Shown here piece after piece: positions 20,901 to 31,107 of a stretch of DNA of 64,000 nucleotides; positions within the stretch are counted from its first letter, which is position 1, and each line of letters opens with the position of its first letter. The translations under genes and the position numbers were made by a program. Origin of the DNA: Rachicladosporium sp. CCFEE 5018 (lineage: Eukaryota; Ascomycota; Dothideomycetes; Cladosporiales; Cladosporiaceae); contig KZ111157.1 in assembly GCA_002077045.2 (NCBI GenBank), positions 1-64,000 of the forward strand, in the 5' to 3' direction. The notes below the pieces were generated by a model that was not told where the DNA came from, did no database searches, and worked only from the letters and a program-made list of their open reading frames with translations.

Positions 20901-21964
20901 CGATGCCGACTTTGATGACTATGCACACGGGGAGTAATCTTAGTCCTGTTATCGTAAACATAATGCGCGAGGGATGTGTGTGGAAGACTCTAGGGTAGAC
21001 TTACTGCATCTTTGAACACCGTCATCTTGGGCATGCCGCCGTTGGTCTTGCCTGTCTTGAGCGTCTCACCGGCCCAAGGCTTTGCTGCGTGAGCATTCTC
21101 CTTCTTGCGCTCGGCGATAGAGCCGATGTTGTCCCAGCCTTTGGACGAAGCGCCTGAGTCCGGTCGGGCAGGCTCAGAGTCATCTGAGAAAACCTGCATC
21201 TTCGATGACTTTGGTTTTCGAGATGTCGATGCGGCAGGCTGTTGCTGGGCAGGTGCCGATGGAGCAGCGAATGGGTCCAGCTTCGCCATGAGTGCTGGTC
21301 TTACTGTAGGTAGTGCGGGACTTGATGGCTCGTCTGCGTCCGCTGGTCGTGCGTCGTTTCTCCGTTCGAACTCGCCGAACTTGCGCATGAGTCGCTCAGC
21401 GGGTCGTGCTTCCTTCTCAATGCCCATCTTGTAGATCTCCTCGGCTTGAGCCCATCGGCCTGCGTTTTCCAGCCATGCAGCATACTCCTCGTAGTAGAGC
21501 GCCAGTGCCTCTCCAATGCCTTGTCGCGACAGGAACACGAATGCTTCGCGTGGCGCGTCCGAGAAGAAGCGGATGTAGTGGAGCCATATCTTGAGGTATC
21601 GCGGGTCATTTTTGTACACCGGAGATGCCTGGAACGCTTTCGTCGCGCGTTCCAGTAGCGACAAGAGCCCAGAGTTTGGCGTCGCCTGTGCCGAGGGGTA
21701 TGCATTTAATGTCCACTTCACGTAGCGATCGTACACATCCAGCGGGTCATCTACCTCGTCGATGCTGGCCAGCTCGCGCTCGAAGACGATACGCTCTTTG
21801 CTGTTGGCATCTTGCATGAGTGCTGGTGATGCGTGCGGCCCAAGCAATGGGGGGGAGTAAATCTGAGCGAGTGCCCTGGCCGAGCGACCACCAGGAAGAG
21901 CCTGGATGTTCTCTTTATGCAACTCAATCACTTCAAAGTCGATCAGATCTCCATTGCCCGCCAT
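17985..21964 (-). CDS. BUB1: Spindle checkpoint kinase Bub1
   Basis: Two exons, 21005-21964 and 17985-20885, give 1286 residues. The 119-nt intron (GTAAGT...CTAAG) joins in phase 0 just before CAC ATG. Exon 1 holds the Mad3/BUB1 homology region I, a tetratricopeptide-like domain for Knl1/Spc105 binding, with KEN boxes at 17-19 and near 292. The middle has a GLEBS-like Bub3-binding segment (TKEAMDEVYDLFNAPL) and long acidic stretches. The last roughly 350 residues are a kinase domain with GAGTFAPVY, the lysine in AMKME, catalytic HGDLKGDN and LIDFG. It monitors kinetochore attachment and phosphorylates H2A. Divergent from ATG9. Both repeat copies are open. Confidence 0.94.
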
Positions 21965-22326
21965 CTCGTCGTGCTGCTGTCGTTAGTGAATGATGGTCGA
22001 GGTCGGGGATGGGTTGTGATTTTGCTGTTTACTTCCGTTGCTGGGCGATATCCTCGCTTAGTCACCGACACTCCGTCATCTGTTCAACAGCTCACGCGGG
22101 CACCGAGACAGCAATCAACACCACCGCCCAGCATGGGGTGAATCACAGATCTTGCAAGTGTTAGGACTGTTTGGAACCGAGCATATTCAGAAATGTGCAC
22201 ATCTACTGATCGACTACAACGAGCGCGGCGAAGATACAAGGTAGAACCAACTGCATCCTGCCTGAGGTTCCTCCAGACCTAGGATCTTCTGCCTGACCGA
22301 TCCCAGTTGGACACTGTTGCCTCAAG
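21965..22326. promoter_or_regulatory. Divergent promoter region BUB1 / ATG9
   Basis: 362 bp between two divergent start codons; copy 2 (45165-45526) is exactly the same length and mostly identical. It should contain both promoters. Confidence 0.6.
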
Positions 22327-24903
22327 ATGCTGGCATCTAGGATGCTGTCACGGCTGTTGCCGGTGACGGAGGGCGATGTCTCTGTGTACGACAGCGTACG
22401 CCAGGATACTGGGCTGGACTTGGAATCGCAAGGACGACCAGCCATGCCGTTCCGTGACGACGACGATGATCCCGAGAATATGCTGTTTGAGGGACATAAT
22501 GCTCCAGCCCCCTTCAGCGATGTAGCGATCAGTCCCGAGCGCAGAGCGGTGTCGAGAGAGTCGGGTCCTTCTAGTGGAAGCCGTCCGCGAAGGCTAGACC
22601 CGGAGCAACGACAGCCTGCGGACGAGGACGACGATGTTCCAGCATCGCTACTCTTAGATGAGCATGAGACGCCGAGCACACGTCGTGGAGAGCCGTCAAC
22701 AGATAGGCGAGCAACGAGCAGGCAGAAGACCGAAGCACAGTGGCGTGCTACACAAAGGCAACACAAATTACATGCCTCGCAGATGCCGCGACAAGGTCAG
22801 AGACGGTCTTCGCAAGCCGCTTCAGCAGGACAATCAGGTCATCCGGTGCAAAACAATGAGGCTGCGGATGCCATGTGGATGTACACCAATGCTGCAAACC
22901 TCGATGGCTTCTTGCGAGAAGTCTATCAGTACTACACCGAGCACGGCGTCTGGTCTATCATCATGTCACGCGCCATCGACCAACTGACCGAGATCTTCTT
23001 ATTTTGCCTTACCATGTCTCTTTCCACTTGCGTCGACTACTCCAAGATCCCATCCAGTAAGAAGACCTCTGAAGTGCTGATACCGAAGTGCATGGCAAAC
23101 GCGGGCTGGATCAAGAACGCCGCACTCTTTGGCTTTATCATCTACTCGTGTTCGAAAGCGCTGAACAATCTTGGCGGCTTACGGCGACTCTTTCAGATGC
23201 GTAACTTCTATCATCACGTTCTGGGCATAAGCGACGCTGACATCCAGACTGTGTCGTGGGTCCGTGTAGTGGATGGTCTGGTCAGGATACAGAATGCCAA
23301 TGTCGCTACTGCAGTCAATGCGCCTCGAGCGAAGCGCTATCTCGAGTACACCAAGCCGCAGCAACGCATGAACGCCGAGAGCATTGCCAATCGTCTGATG
23401 CGAAAAGACAATTACTACGTGGCGCTCTTCAACAAGGATATAGTGGATTTCAGCCTAACGATTCCATTCTTAGGCGAACGCCAATTCTACTCAAAAAGCC
23501 TGGAGTGGTGTTTCGACTTCTGCCTGACAAATTTCATCTTCGACGAGCAAGGCACGCCTCGACCCTTCGCCCTGGAAATCAAGAATCGTCATGCCCTCAT
23601 CGAAAACGTACGTCGTCGCTTGCGATTCGCTGCTATCATCAGTGTCATCCTCGCACCATGGAATATTATCCGTTTCTGCATCACCTACTTCTTCCGATAC
23701 TATATCGAGTTCACCCGCAACCCTGCCAAAGCTAGCGCCCGCACCTTCACACCCTTTGCTGAATGGAAGATCCGTGAGTTCAACGAGCTTGACCACCTGT
23801 TCCAGCGTCGCCTCCGCCAGGCCTATCCATTCTCCAGTGAGTACCTCAAACAGTTCCCGAAAGATAAGATGGACCAGCTCTGTCGTTTCGTCGCCTTCGT
23901 CAGCGGTGCATTCGCTGCAGTGCTGACGCTCGCCACCCTGTTCGACACCGAGCTCTTCCTCACCTTCGAGATCACACCCGGCCGCACAGCGGTCTTCTGG
24001 CTTACGATCATGGTCGGCATCTTTGGTGTCGCCTACGGAACCCTGCCAGATGAGTACGATACCCACGATCCTGTTCTACACCTACGAGAAGTGCTGCTGT
24101 ACACGCACTACATGCCAGCGCACTGGAAAGACCGACTTCACTCCAACGAAGTCCGCGCCGAGTTCGCCACACTCTACCAAATGAAGATCCTCATCTTTTT
24201 CGAGGAAATCCTGTCCCTCGTCCTAGCACCTCTGATACTCTTACGAAATGCCAATCACCGAAGTGAGCGAATCGTAGACTTCTTCCGCGAACACACAGTG
24301 CACGTTGAAGGCATCGGCCATCAATGCAACTTTGCCGTCTTCGGCTTCAAGAAGAACCAGAACATCGAGGACCCGACGACCATGCTGCAAGAACCAGATG
24401 GTCTCAGGGACGACTACTTTGGGTTGAAAGATGACAAGATGGCCGCGTCTGTGCAGAACTTCGCGCAGTACTACAGCCATCATAACCATCGCAACGGACG
24501 TCGGGCACTGCAAACATATCAGCCTCCGCCTGCGTGGCCGCCCATGGATCTTGGTCAACCTGACGATGCTGCGCTTCATGCTCGAACCCCCGCTCGACCT
24601 CATCGATCCACGCTCCTTGACTCCCGTCGTCTACCCTCAACATTCTCACCTGTGCAGCAAGCTCGTGATCGGCAGTCGCTTGCCCGCCTTCCAGAATTGC
24701 AGAATGATTCTCGGGTGTCGGAGAGCAGACTCATGGCTCAAGACAGCGACCTCGATGACTATGACAAAGCTGTCGGAGTAGGCGGGGTGGGTGAGAGCGA
24801 GACGGACAAGGAAGACGAGGTGGGTAGGGAGGGAGTACTGGGTATGCTGGCGCAGTTTACGCGGGCGAAGCGGAAAGAAGGGCGAGGCGCTGTAGATATC
24901 TGA
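22327..24903 (+). CDS. ATG9: Autophagy lipid scramblase Atg9
   Basis: 858 residues in one exon. An acidic, disordered N-terminus (about 1-180) precedes the conserved Atg9 core: NLDGFLREVYQYY, several membrane helices, DNYYVALFNKDIVDF, then FLGERQFYSKSLEW and PWNIIRFCITYFFRYY. Later come LPDEYDTHDP, PAHWKDRLHSNEVR and the re-entrant FFEEILSLVLAPLIL. A disordered tail carries short DSDLDDYDK-like acidic clusters. Atg9 vesicles seed the phagophore and redistribute lipids between leaflets. This is the only intact ATG9 in the window; copy 2 lacks the C-terminal half of the core. It is divergent from BUB1. Confidence 0.96.
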   Translation: MLASRMLSRLLPVTEGDVSVYDSVRQDTGLDLESQGRPAMPFRDDDDDPENMLFEGHNAPAPFSDVAISPERRAVSRESGPSSGSRPRRLDPEQRQPADEDDDVPASLLLDEHETPSTRRGEPSTDRRATSRQKTEAQWRATQRQHKLHASQMPRQGQRRSSQAASAGQSGHPVQNNEAADAMWMYTNAANLDGFLREVYQYYTEHGVWSIIMSRAIDQLTEIFLFCLTMSLSTCVDYSKIPSSKKTSEVLIPKCMANAGWIKNAALFGFIIYSCSKALNNLGGLRRLFQMRNFYHHVLGISDADIQTVSWVRVVDGLVRIQNANVATAVNAPRAKRYLEYTKPQQRMNAESIANRLMRKDNYYVALFNKDIVDFSLTIPFLGERQFYSKSLEWCFDFCLTNFIFDEQGTPRPFALEIKNRHALIENVRRRLRFAAIISVILAPWNIIRFCITYFFRYYIEFTRNPAKASARTFTPFAEWKIREFNELDHLFQRRLRQAYPFSSEYLKQFPKDKMDQLCRFVAFVSGAFAAVLTLATLFDTELFLTFEITPGRTAVFWLTIMVGIFGVAYGTLPDEYDTHDPVLHLREVLLYTHYMPAHWKDRLHSNEVRAEFATLYQMKILIFFEEILSLVLAPLILLRNANHRSERIVDFFREHTVHVEGIGHQCNFAVFGFKKNQNIEDPTTMLQEPDGLRDDYFGLKDDKMAASVQNFAQYYSHHNHRNGRRALQTYQPPPAWPPMDLGQPDDAALHARTPARPHRSTLLDSRRLPSTFSPVQQARDRQSLARLPELQNDSRVSESRLMAQDSDLDDYDKAVGVGGVGESETDKEDEVGREGVLGMLAQFTRAKRKEGRGAVDI

Positions 24904-25324
24904 TGACCGGGTGTGACGATATATGATCGAAGCATTGGATGGTGTTGAATATGGTGCATTGGGTCATGGTGGGATGGGGTACGGTTGGAATAAGAGGCTA
25001 TGCATGCGCTGTAGTGTTGGCTGCGTTTGCTTGCTCGATACGTAAGTACGCGTCTCAGCGAGACTAGTTGACTTCGGTCACCTAGAGTACACAAAAGACA
25101 TGATCGATTGTGACATTTTCACCTAGCCACTACAGCAGCACTTGATCCTCTCACACGCATGAGCCGTCTCTTCCACCCCACTACAAGTGACATGCTCAAT
25201 CACATATACTTCCCAATGACCTAAGATTCAGTAGTGCAGTGCAGAGTTAGGTATCTCTCTCTCTCTCTATACATCGCTGAGCCATCCTCATCTTCCAAGT
25301 CATTTCTCCCCTAGCCTCTTCAAG
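24904..25324. other. Intergenic, ATG9 to NMT1-like gene
   Basis: 421 bp without a gene, containing the promoter of the NMT1-like gene. A 15-base CT microsatellite lies at 25254-25268, about 56 bp before the ATG, as in copy 2; CT-rich leaders are common near fungal transcription starts. Confidence 0.55.
25254..25268. repeat. CT dinucleotide microsatellite
   Basis: Fifteen bases of alternating T and C just upstream of the NMT1-like start. The same run (15 bases) occurs at 47538-47552 in copy 2. Confidence 0.85.
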
Positions 25325-26269
25325 ATGCCGGACCCCATCCCCCTCCGCGTAGCCCTCGACTGGACCCCCAACACCCTACACACCGGCCTGCTACTCGCCC
25401 TCTCCCAGAGCCTCTACTCCACCGCCTCACCACCTCTAGCCGTCACCTTGATCTCCCCAGACCTCTCGAACTACACCACCCCCGCCAAACAAGTCGAAAG
25501 CGGCATCGCGGACCTCGCCATAGTCCCCTCAGAATCCGTAATAGCGTACGCCGAGTCCGCCAAACCTGGCGTGAAACTCCAGGCAATCTACGCCATCTGC
25601 CAGAAAGACGCGAGTGCCATTGTGTCGACGACTGTGAAGAGCATCGGAGAATTGGGAAGGGAGGGGAGGAAGTATGGGAGTTATAACGCCCGCTACGAGG
25701 ACAGCATTATCCGGGCTCTGATCGAGCAGGATGGCGGAGAGGGTGCGAAGCTGGGGATCGAGAAGGATACAGGCAAAGGCGATCTCTTCGAGCGTGTGAA
25801 GAAAGGAGAGCTAGACGCTACGTGGATCTTCCTCCCGTGGGAGGGCGTAGAGGCAGAGCTCGAGGGAAGGAACTTAAGCATCTTCTCTGTCTCTGGGGCG
25901 GAGGGCAAGGGCGTGCCGTATGGGTACTCGCCTGTGATTGTGCGGAACGCTGCTGCGAAGGAGGGCGTGAGTGAGGAGGCGTTTAGGGCTTTTTGTCGGG
26001 CTACGAGGGAGGGTTATGAGATGGCTTTGGCTGAGGGGAAGGGAGAGGAGGTACTGGGGGTGCTGGAGAAGGAGTGTGGAGAGGGGAAGGGAAGGGAGTT
26101 CTTGAAACGGAGTCAGGGGAGTGTTAATGGGTATTATGGAGGTGAGGGTGAGCTGGGGAGTATGCGGACGGAGAGATGGGAGGAGTGGGTCGGATGGTTG
26201 CGGAAGGAGAGTCTGGTGAAGGTGGAGGTCGATGTGGGTAGTTTGTGGACTAATGAGTTCCTCCAGTGA
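25325..26269 (+). CDS. NMT1/THI5-like substrate-binding-type protein
   Basis: 314 residues in one exon. The start VALDWTPNTLHTGLLLAL, then SGIADLAIVPSESVIAYAES and YGSYNARYEDSIIRALIEQDGG, matches the SsuA/THI5-like (periplasmic-binding-protein fold) family. The LDWTPNT-HTG opening is typical of the branch that binds pyrimidine thiamine precursors. The cysteine-rich CCCFC motif of true Thi5 HMP-P synthases is absent, so a suicide-enzyme role is unlikely; precursor binding or another small-molecule role is possible. There is no signal peptide, so it is probably cytosolic. Intact in both copies. Codon usage shifts to G-rich AG-type codons in the 3' half in both copies. Confidence 0.8.
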   Translation: MPDPIPLRVALDWTPNTLHTGLLLALSQSLYSTASPPLAVTLISPDLSNYTTPAKQVESGIADLAIVPSESVIAYAESAKPGVKLQAIYAICQKDASAIVSTTVKSIGELGREGRKYGSYNARYEDSIIRALIEQDGGEGAKLGIEKDTGKGDLFERVKKGELDATWIFLPWEGVEAELEGRNLSIFSVSGAEGKGVPYGYSPVIVRNAAAKEGVSEEAFRAFCRATREGYEMALAEGKGEEVLGVLEKECGEGKGREFLKRSQGSVNGYYGGEGELGSMRTERWEEWVGWLRKESLVKVEVDVGSLWTNEFLQ

Positions 26270-26445
26270 ACACGTCAAGTACAAGGCATGTTATAGTATA
26301 CACTCTCTACACTATGCTCTGTACCTCGTGTTCATACAGTCAATGTGGCGCGAGCCTGCAGCCATCCATACATCTTTCTCCCTCTGCAGCCCTACCTCTC
26401 GGAGGCGAACAATCAAACAGAATCAGTCACAAAGTACATACCCCA

Positions 26446-26700
26446 TCACTTCCGAAAGTAGTCCCCCATGTGTTCCTCGTACAACTTCGCCCTAGCAGCA
26501 AACTTACCCGGCACGGCAAAGCGCCCGGTGCTCTTCCTCGTAGTCGGACTCTTCGGATCAGCAGACACAAGCGACTCAGGCGCGTCGTCTTTAGCAGCAT
26601 TATTACCTGCAGAAGTCTGTGCTTTTCTGGCCTTCGGGACTGCGGTCGGCTTTCGCTTGGCGGCTTCATGGCCGGCCGTTGGTTGTGCCTTGGTTTGGTC
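26446..26700 (-). CDS. Reb1/TTF1-like Myb factor, C-terminal fragment (copy 1)
   Basis: The last 84 codons and stop of the Myb factor that is complete at 48728-52084. The reading frame runs into the N gap, so it is cut by the contig end, not by a stop. Only two substitutions separate it from copy 2 over 260 bases. The fragment is basic and low in complexity and lacks the DNA-binding repeats. Confidence 0.85.
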   Translation of the reverse strand, partial: DQTKAQPTAGHEAAKRKPTAVPKARKAQTSAGNNAAKDDAPESLVSADPKSPTTRKSTGRFAVPGKFAARAKLYEEHMGDYFRK

Positions 26701-26800
26701 NNNNNNNNNNNNNNNNNNNNNNNNNNNNNNNNNNNNNNNNNNNNNNNNNNNNNNNNNNNNNNNNNNNNNNNNNNNNNNNNNNNNNNNNNNNNNNNNNNNN
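26701..26800. other. Assembly gap, 100 N
   Basis: Exactly 100 undetermined bases, the conventional length for a scaffold gap of unknown size. Left of it the sequence ends within the Myb factor gene; right of it the sequence starts within the Zn2Cys6 gene. Confidence 0.99.
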
Positions 26801-26888
26801 AGCGAGATCTTTTCAAGCCGGGACGGTTGGCAGCAGGCGCTTCGCCATGTCCGTTAGCACGGCTGTCATCGGACAGAGGTCCTTCCAT
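26801..26888 (-). CDS. Zn2Cys6 factor, N-terminal fragment (copy 2)
   Basis: The first 29 codons of the regulator, identical in protein to 1322-3316, before the frame enters the gap. The zinc cluster is not included. Cut by the contig end. Confidence 0.85.
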
Positions 26889-27823
26889 GGCTGCAGATGC
26901 GAGTACGCAGGCGGGCTCGGAGCGTGCAAACTGAGTTGACCAGAAACGGACAGGCTGAGCGGGCTATATGCTCACGAACCAAAGTACCTCAACACAAAAG
27001 TAGTTGGGTTGGGCAGCAGCTCTAGAAGCGTCCGGGCGTGAGCCGGTTTATGGTGTCAGACCGGCGACAGGCACAAGATCTACCGGTTGACTGCCACGGG
27101 CCCGAGAGATGCAGACATAGATGAAGTGGCGCACTTCGACGCTTACAGGGTGGCCATGTGCGTCCGCACTCGGGTAGCCTTGACGAAACAGCGATCGCCG
27201 GCGGCAGCAGTGCTAGCTAGAGAGTCGGCTGAATCCGGCTGAGCAGCTTAATGGGTGAAAGATAACAGAGCGCAGCCAGAAATGATAGCCTGCATCAGAT
27301 GCTGCACTCCAAGAGGCCAACATTGTTTTACAGTCTCAGGAGTGCATAGCAAGTGTGTCTTGAATGCGCCGATCCGGGTGATGGATGGCTAATGTGCTCG
27401 GCCCTCTCCCGAATCGCGGGTGAGAGGCACACGGTTGGCAGAAGACGCGGACCACTCGAGAGCGTACGACAGTCAACAATGCTAGTATAGACTTAGATGC
27501 CGTAACGAATCGTTGTAGATGCTGCCTATGAGAGCTACTGAACAACATCACCCTCTCGTCGACAGCGTAGGTCAGTACCTACACTTGCGGTGCGGTATAT
27601 GATAGCACCTTCCTTCAGTGTCCATTTCTGAGCAGTCCACTTATTATGTCACTCGCGTGAGGGCTGATTCCGTGCACGTTTCGCTAGCGGTGGCTTGACC
27701 TGTGGCTGTGGAACATCGAGAAAATTAATCAAGATCAGCGCTCGGTCACACCGGAAGCGCATTCGTGATCTGTCTATTGTGGTATTGTTCCTCGTGATCC
27801 CGAGTTTGTGTATACTTGATGAG
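26889..27823. promoter_or_regulatory. Divergent intergenic region, copy 2
   Basis: 935 bp, the same length as 3317-4251, with scattered substitutions that increase towards DBP3. Presumed promoters of the Zn2Cys6 factor and DBP3. Confidence 0.55.
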
Positions 27824-29652
27824 ATGGCCAAGCGATTGAATGAGGAAGTCGCGGACCCGGAGGTCGCCCGCGCAGCCAAGAAAGCTCGCAAAGAGAAGAA
27901 ACTTGCAGCGATTGCGAAACCTGCAAGTCCGGCAGCGGCTGCAGCGATCGAGGCAGATGGCGGAGCAGAGGCAAAGGCATCGAAGGAAGAACGAAGAGCT
28001 GCGAAGAAGGCGAAGAAAGCCGCGGCAAATGCTGTAGATACGCCTGCGCCAGCAGAAGTCGCAAAACCGGACGATGATGCCGCGAAAGCAGCACGTAAAG
28101 CAGCGAGACGGGCAGAGAAAGCGGCGAAGAAGGCTCCTGATGGAACGAGTAATCATAAGTCTGCAAATGGCATTGCTGAGAAGACCAAAGCCAAGAGCGA
28201 CGCAAGCAATGGTGGCAAGACCACGGCGGCTGCGAATGGCTACACCGAAGATCCAGAGCTGTCTGCGCTGCCACAGTCCGAGATCGACGCCTTTCTGGCC
28301 GATAAATTCATCTCAGTGGACACGAACACACCACTGCGACCCATCACCCACTTCAAGTACTTGCCAGTGACGGACGAAGCGCAGAAGGCGCCCTTCAAGA
28401 CCTTCACCTCGCCTACGCCGATTCAAGCAGCAGCATGGCCCTATATGTTCGGCGGCAGAGACGTCATTGGAGTAGCAGAGACTGGATCTGGCAAGACGCT
28501 TGCGTTCGGCGTGCCATGCGTGTCTCGGCTGAGCCAGCAATCGGCTTCGGAACGCAAGAAGATCAAGGCTTGCATGGTCAGCCCGACGCGCGAGCTTGCA
28601 CTCCAGATCCACGAAGAGCTGAAGAAGCTTGCATCGCCGTATGGTCTGAAAATCACTGTCGTGTATGGAGGCGTCCCGAAGGATGCGCAGCGGGAGACTC
28701 TCAAGGGTTCGAACATCATCGTTGCCACGCCCGGCCGATTGAACGACTACATTCAAGAGGGCTCGATTGACTTGTCGAATGTCGAGTATCTCGTCTTAGA
28801 CGAGGCAGATCGCATGCTTGATAAGGGTTTCGAGCAGGAGATCCGCAAGATCATCTCCACTACGCCGACTACAGGCCGACAGACGCAGATGTTCACCGCC
28901 ACATGGCCGCCATCTGTCCGGGACCTTGCTCAAACCTTCATGTCGAACCCTGTCAAAGTCACGATCGGTGACAATCCGACAGGCGAGCTCCGCGCCAACA
29001 ACCGTATCACCCAAGAGATCGAGGTCATGGAGCAACACGATAAGCAGAACCGCCTGATACAGCTCCTGAAGCAATATCAGTCTGGCAAGAACGAGATGGA
29101 CCGCATACTCGTCTTCTGCTTGTACAAGAAGGAAGCCACCAGAATCGAGGAGTTCATCTCGAGGAAGGGCTTTTCTGTGGGCGGCATTCACGGCGACCTG
29201 AGCCAGTCGCAGCGTACGACTTCGCTCGAAGCTTTCAAGAAGGGAGATGTACCTATTCTCGTTGCTACGGACGTGGCTGCACGAGGCTTGGATATCCCAG
29301 CTGTCAAGCTCGTCATCAATGTCACGTTCCCGCTGACTGCGGAGGACTATGTGCATAGGATTGGCCGGTAAGTTCCAGCTCCGTTCCCCATTCTTCTGTC
29401 GCAAGCTTGCTAACATCACTTCGCAGTACCGGACGCGCAGGACAAGATGGTCGTGCTATCACGTTCTTCACCGATGCTGAGAAGGGACTTGCAGGCGCAT
29501 TGATCAACGTCTTGAAAGCTGCCAATCAACCTGTGCCTGAAGAGCTGATGAAGTTCGGCACGACAGTGAAGAAGAAGGGCCATGATGCTTATGGCGCGTT
29601 CTACAAAGAGACTGATGGGATGAAGACGGCGACGAAGATCACGTTCGACTAG
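27824..29652 (+). CDS. DBP3: DEAD-box RNA helicase Dbp3 (copy 2)
   Basis: Exons 27824-29367 and 29427-29652, 589 residues, same splice phase as copy 1 with an intron of 59 nt (GTAAGT, CTAAC, GCAG). All helicase motifs are intact. Differences from copy 1 are mostly silent in the core; in 28313-28372 nine of 60 bases differ and none changes an amino acid. Amino-acid changes cluster in the lysine/alanine-rich N-terminus. Purifying selection on both copies is therefore likely. Confidence 0.93.
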
Positions 29653-29930
29653 ATATATACTGTAGATCAGGTAGAGCAATGATAAAGGACGTCAATCTGT
29701 ACAAACATCGCTGCTCTGTGACGCGCTCTGAGGAGACTCTGCGCGGTTGCTTGACGGCCACTCGACCTGGTCCACGTTTTGTCCTTCCGACTGTCGGTGC
29801 ACTTGTGTCCTCGCAGCAATGCCATCGAAAACACCATCCTGCTTCCTTGCCAAGTAGTACACTCCCCAAACGCAACACCTTGACTTCAACGATCACCCTT
29901 GCACTACCCCATCCTCAGCATCTAGCCAAC
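29653..29930. promoter_or_regulatory. Upstream region of small Cys-rich gene, copy 2, unlike copy 1
   Basis: 278 bp between DBP3 and the small Cys-rich gene. After the first 30 or so bases it shows no clear similarity to the equivalent 6081-6366 in copy 1, although both flanking genes are well conserved. Confidence 0.55.
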
Positions 29931-30230
29931 ATGTGTCACGGCGTGAAATGCAGTACCTGCAGTACGTTTCCTCTGTCGTCAACCTCCCGCCACGCTATGG
30001 ACGGCAGTTTGCTAATCGCTTCATTAGACAAGTCAACTTGGGTCGGCTGTGGCCAGCACGTTCCCGGTGTCCTCGACAGCGTTCCGGAAGCTGAACGCTG
30101 CTCGTGTGAGCCTCAGATCGAGCGAGGAGGCAAGATGTATCCGCCTGCTGGGTCGATCCTGGGCGGACTTTGGGGGATGCTGGGTATGGGTGGGAAGAAG
30201 GGCGGGGAGAAGGGCAAGGAGGAGTTGTGA
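29931..30230 (+). CDS. Small conserved Cys-rich protein (77 aa, copy 2)
   Basis: Exons 29931-29961 and 30028-30230. The 66-nt intron (GTACGT, CTAAT branch, TTAG) is at the same place as in copy 1, but its sequence is quite different. The product keeps every cysteine and the WVGCGQHVPGVLDSVPE block; one glycine of the C-terminal run is missing. Function unknown; metal binding is inferred from the cysteine and histidine spacing. Confidence 0.75.
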   Translation: MCHGVKCSTCSTFPLSSTSRHAMDGSLLIASLDKSTWVGCGQHVPGVLDSVPEAERCSCEPQIERGGKMYPPAGSILGGLWGMLGMGGKKGGEKGKEEL

Positions 30231-30551
30231 TCTGCAGGCAAGGATCTCCATATCGACTACGCGCAGTCTCTACAGGCCAGGCGGGGAGCCTAAGCATCAC
30301 TTTCGAACCTGTAACACATCGAAATAGACTTCGGTGCAATGGAGTGCAAGCGGGGCACCGTGATGAGCTCTAGTCCTCCAGCAGATCGCCACTGGAGCTT
30401 ACAGATCAAGTAGCAGATAGTAAGTGATCTCATTGAGAGTCGCATTGTGAAGCAGCTCAGCGAGTATACCATATCGCCACCAAACATATAGCCACAAACA
30501 AGGACTCCAAAGCCAACAACCCTATCCACTCAAGTCCATCCCCAAGCAACA
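30231..30551. other. Intergenic, copy 2
   Basis: 321 bp between the small Cys-rich gene and the thioredoxin, moderately similar to 6674-6983. No gene seen. Confidence 0.5.
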
Positions 30552-30878
30552 ATGGAATCCCTCACATCCCTCCCCGCCTACCTCAAAGCCTCCAACGCCC
30601 CCGGCCTCGCCGTCCTCGAAGCAACAGCAACCTGGTGCTCGCAATGCAAAGCCATCGCGCCCTTCGTGACACAGCTCCAATCCAAGTACCCCGAAGCGAG
30701 GTTCTACAACTACGACACAGACACCACGCCGGATATTGCGCAGGAACTAGGAGCAAACGCTATGCCAACGTTTCATGTGTTCAAGGATGGAGATTTGGTG
30801 GGCAGCGTGACGGGAGCGAAGGGTGCGGAGTTGGAGAAGCTGGTGAAGGAGAGTTATGAGGGGAGGGTAGAGGAGTGA
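30552..30878 (+). CDS. Thioredoxin-like protein (copy 2)
   Basis: 108 residues, the same WCSQC active site as copy 1, with differences only near the C-terminus (KLVKESYE against KLVRGSYE). The unusual Ser-Gln pair is therefore fixed in both copies and is not a sequencing error. Confidence 0.88.
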   Translation: MESLTSLPAYLKASNAPGLAVLEATATWCSQCKAIAPFVTQLQSKYPEARFYNYDTDTTPDIAQELGANAMPTFHVFKDGDLVGSVTGAKGAELEKLVKESYEGRVEE

Positions 30879-31107
30879 TTGAGTTGGAGGCGAGGATTTG
30901 TGGATGCAGTGGCGTTCGAGACGGTAGTAGCAAGGGCGAGAAGTAATGAAGGGCAAGGTGATTTTCAACATATGTAAAGGCCCAGTCTATTCCCATTGCC
31001 TCAACTTGGCCGTCTCGCCATCTCCTCTCCTCCTCTCCTGCTCTCCTCCTATCTGCTCAGCTCACTTGATCATGCAGCGTCTCCGACGCAGACGTGGTTT
31101 AGTCAAT

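Larger units (their letters stand above)
3229..26700. repeat. Large direct repeat, copy 1 (23.5 kb)
   Basis: This segment is colinear with 26801-48982. It carries the same twelve to thirteen genes in the same order and orientation. The length difference (about 1.3 kb) is explained mainly by a 919-bp deletion in ATG9 and a 451-bp net deletion in F-box gene B of copy 2. Bases 3229-3328 equal 26801-26900 exactly, and 26601-26700 equal the last 100 bases of copy 2, while internal stretches fall to about 85% identity. Confidence 0.97.

Noticed and set aside
25254..25268. CT microsatellite as a special element
   Set aside because: A 15-base CT run upstream of a start codon is common in fungal leaders; only its conservation in both copies was noted.
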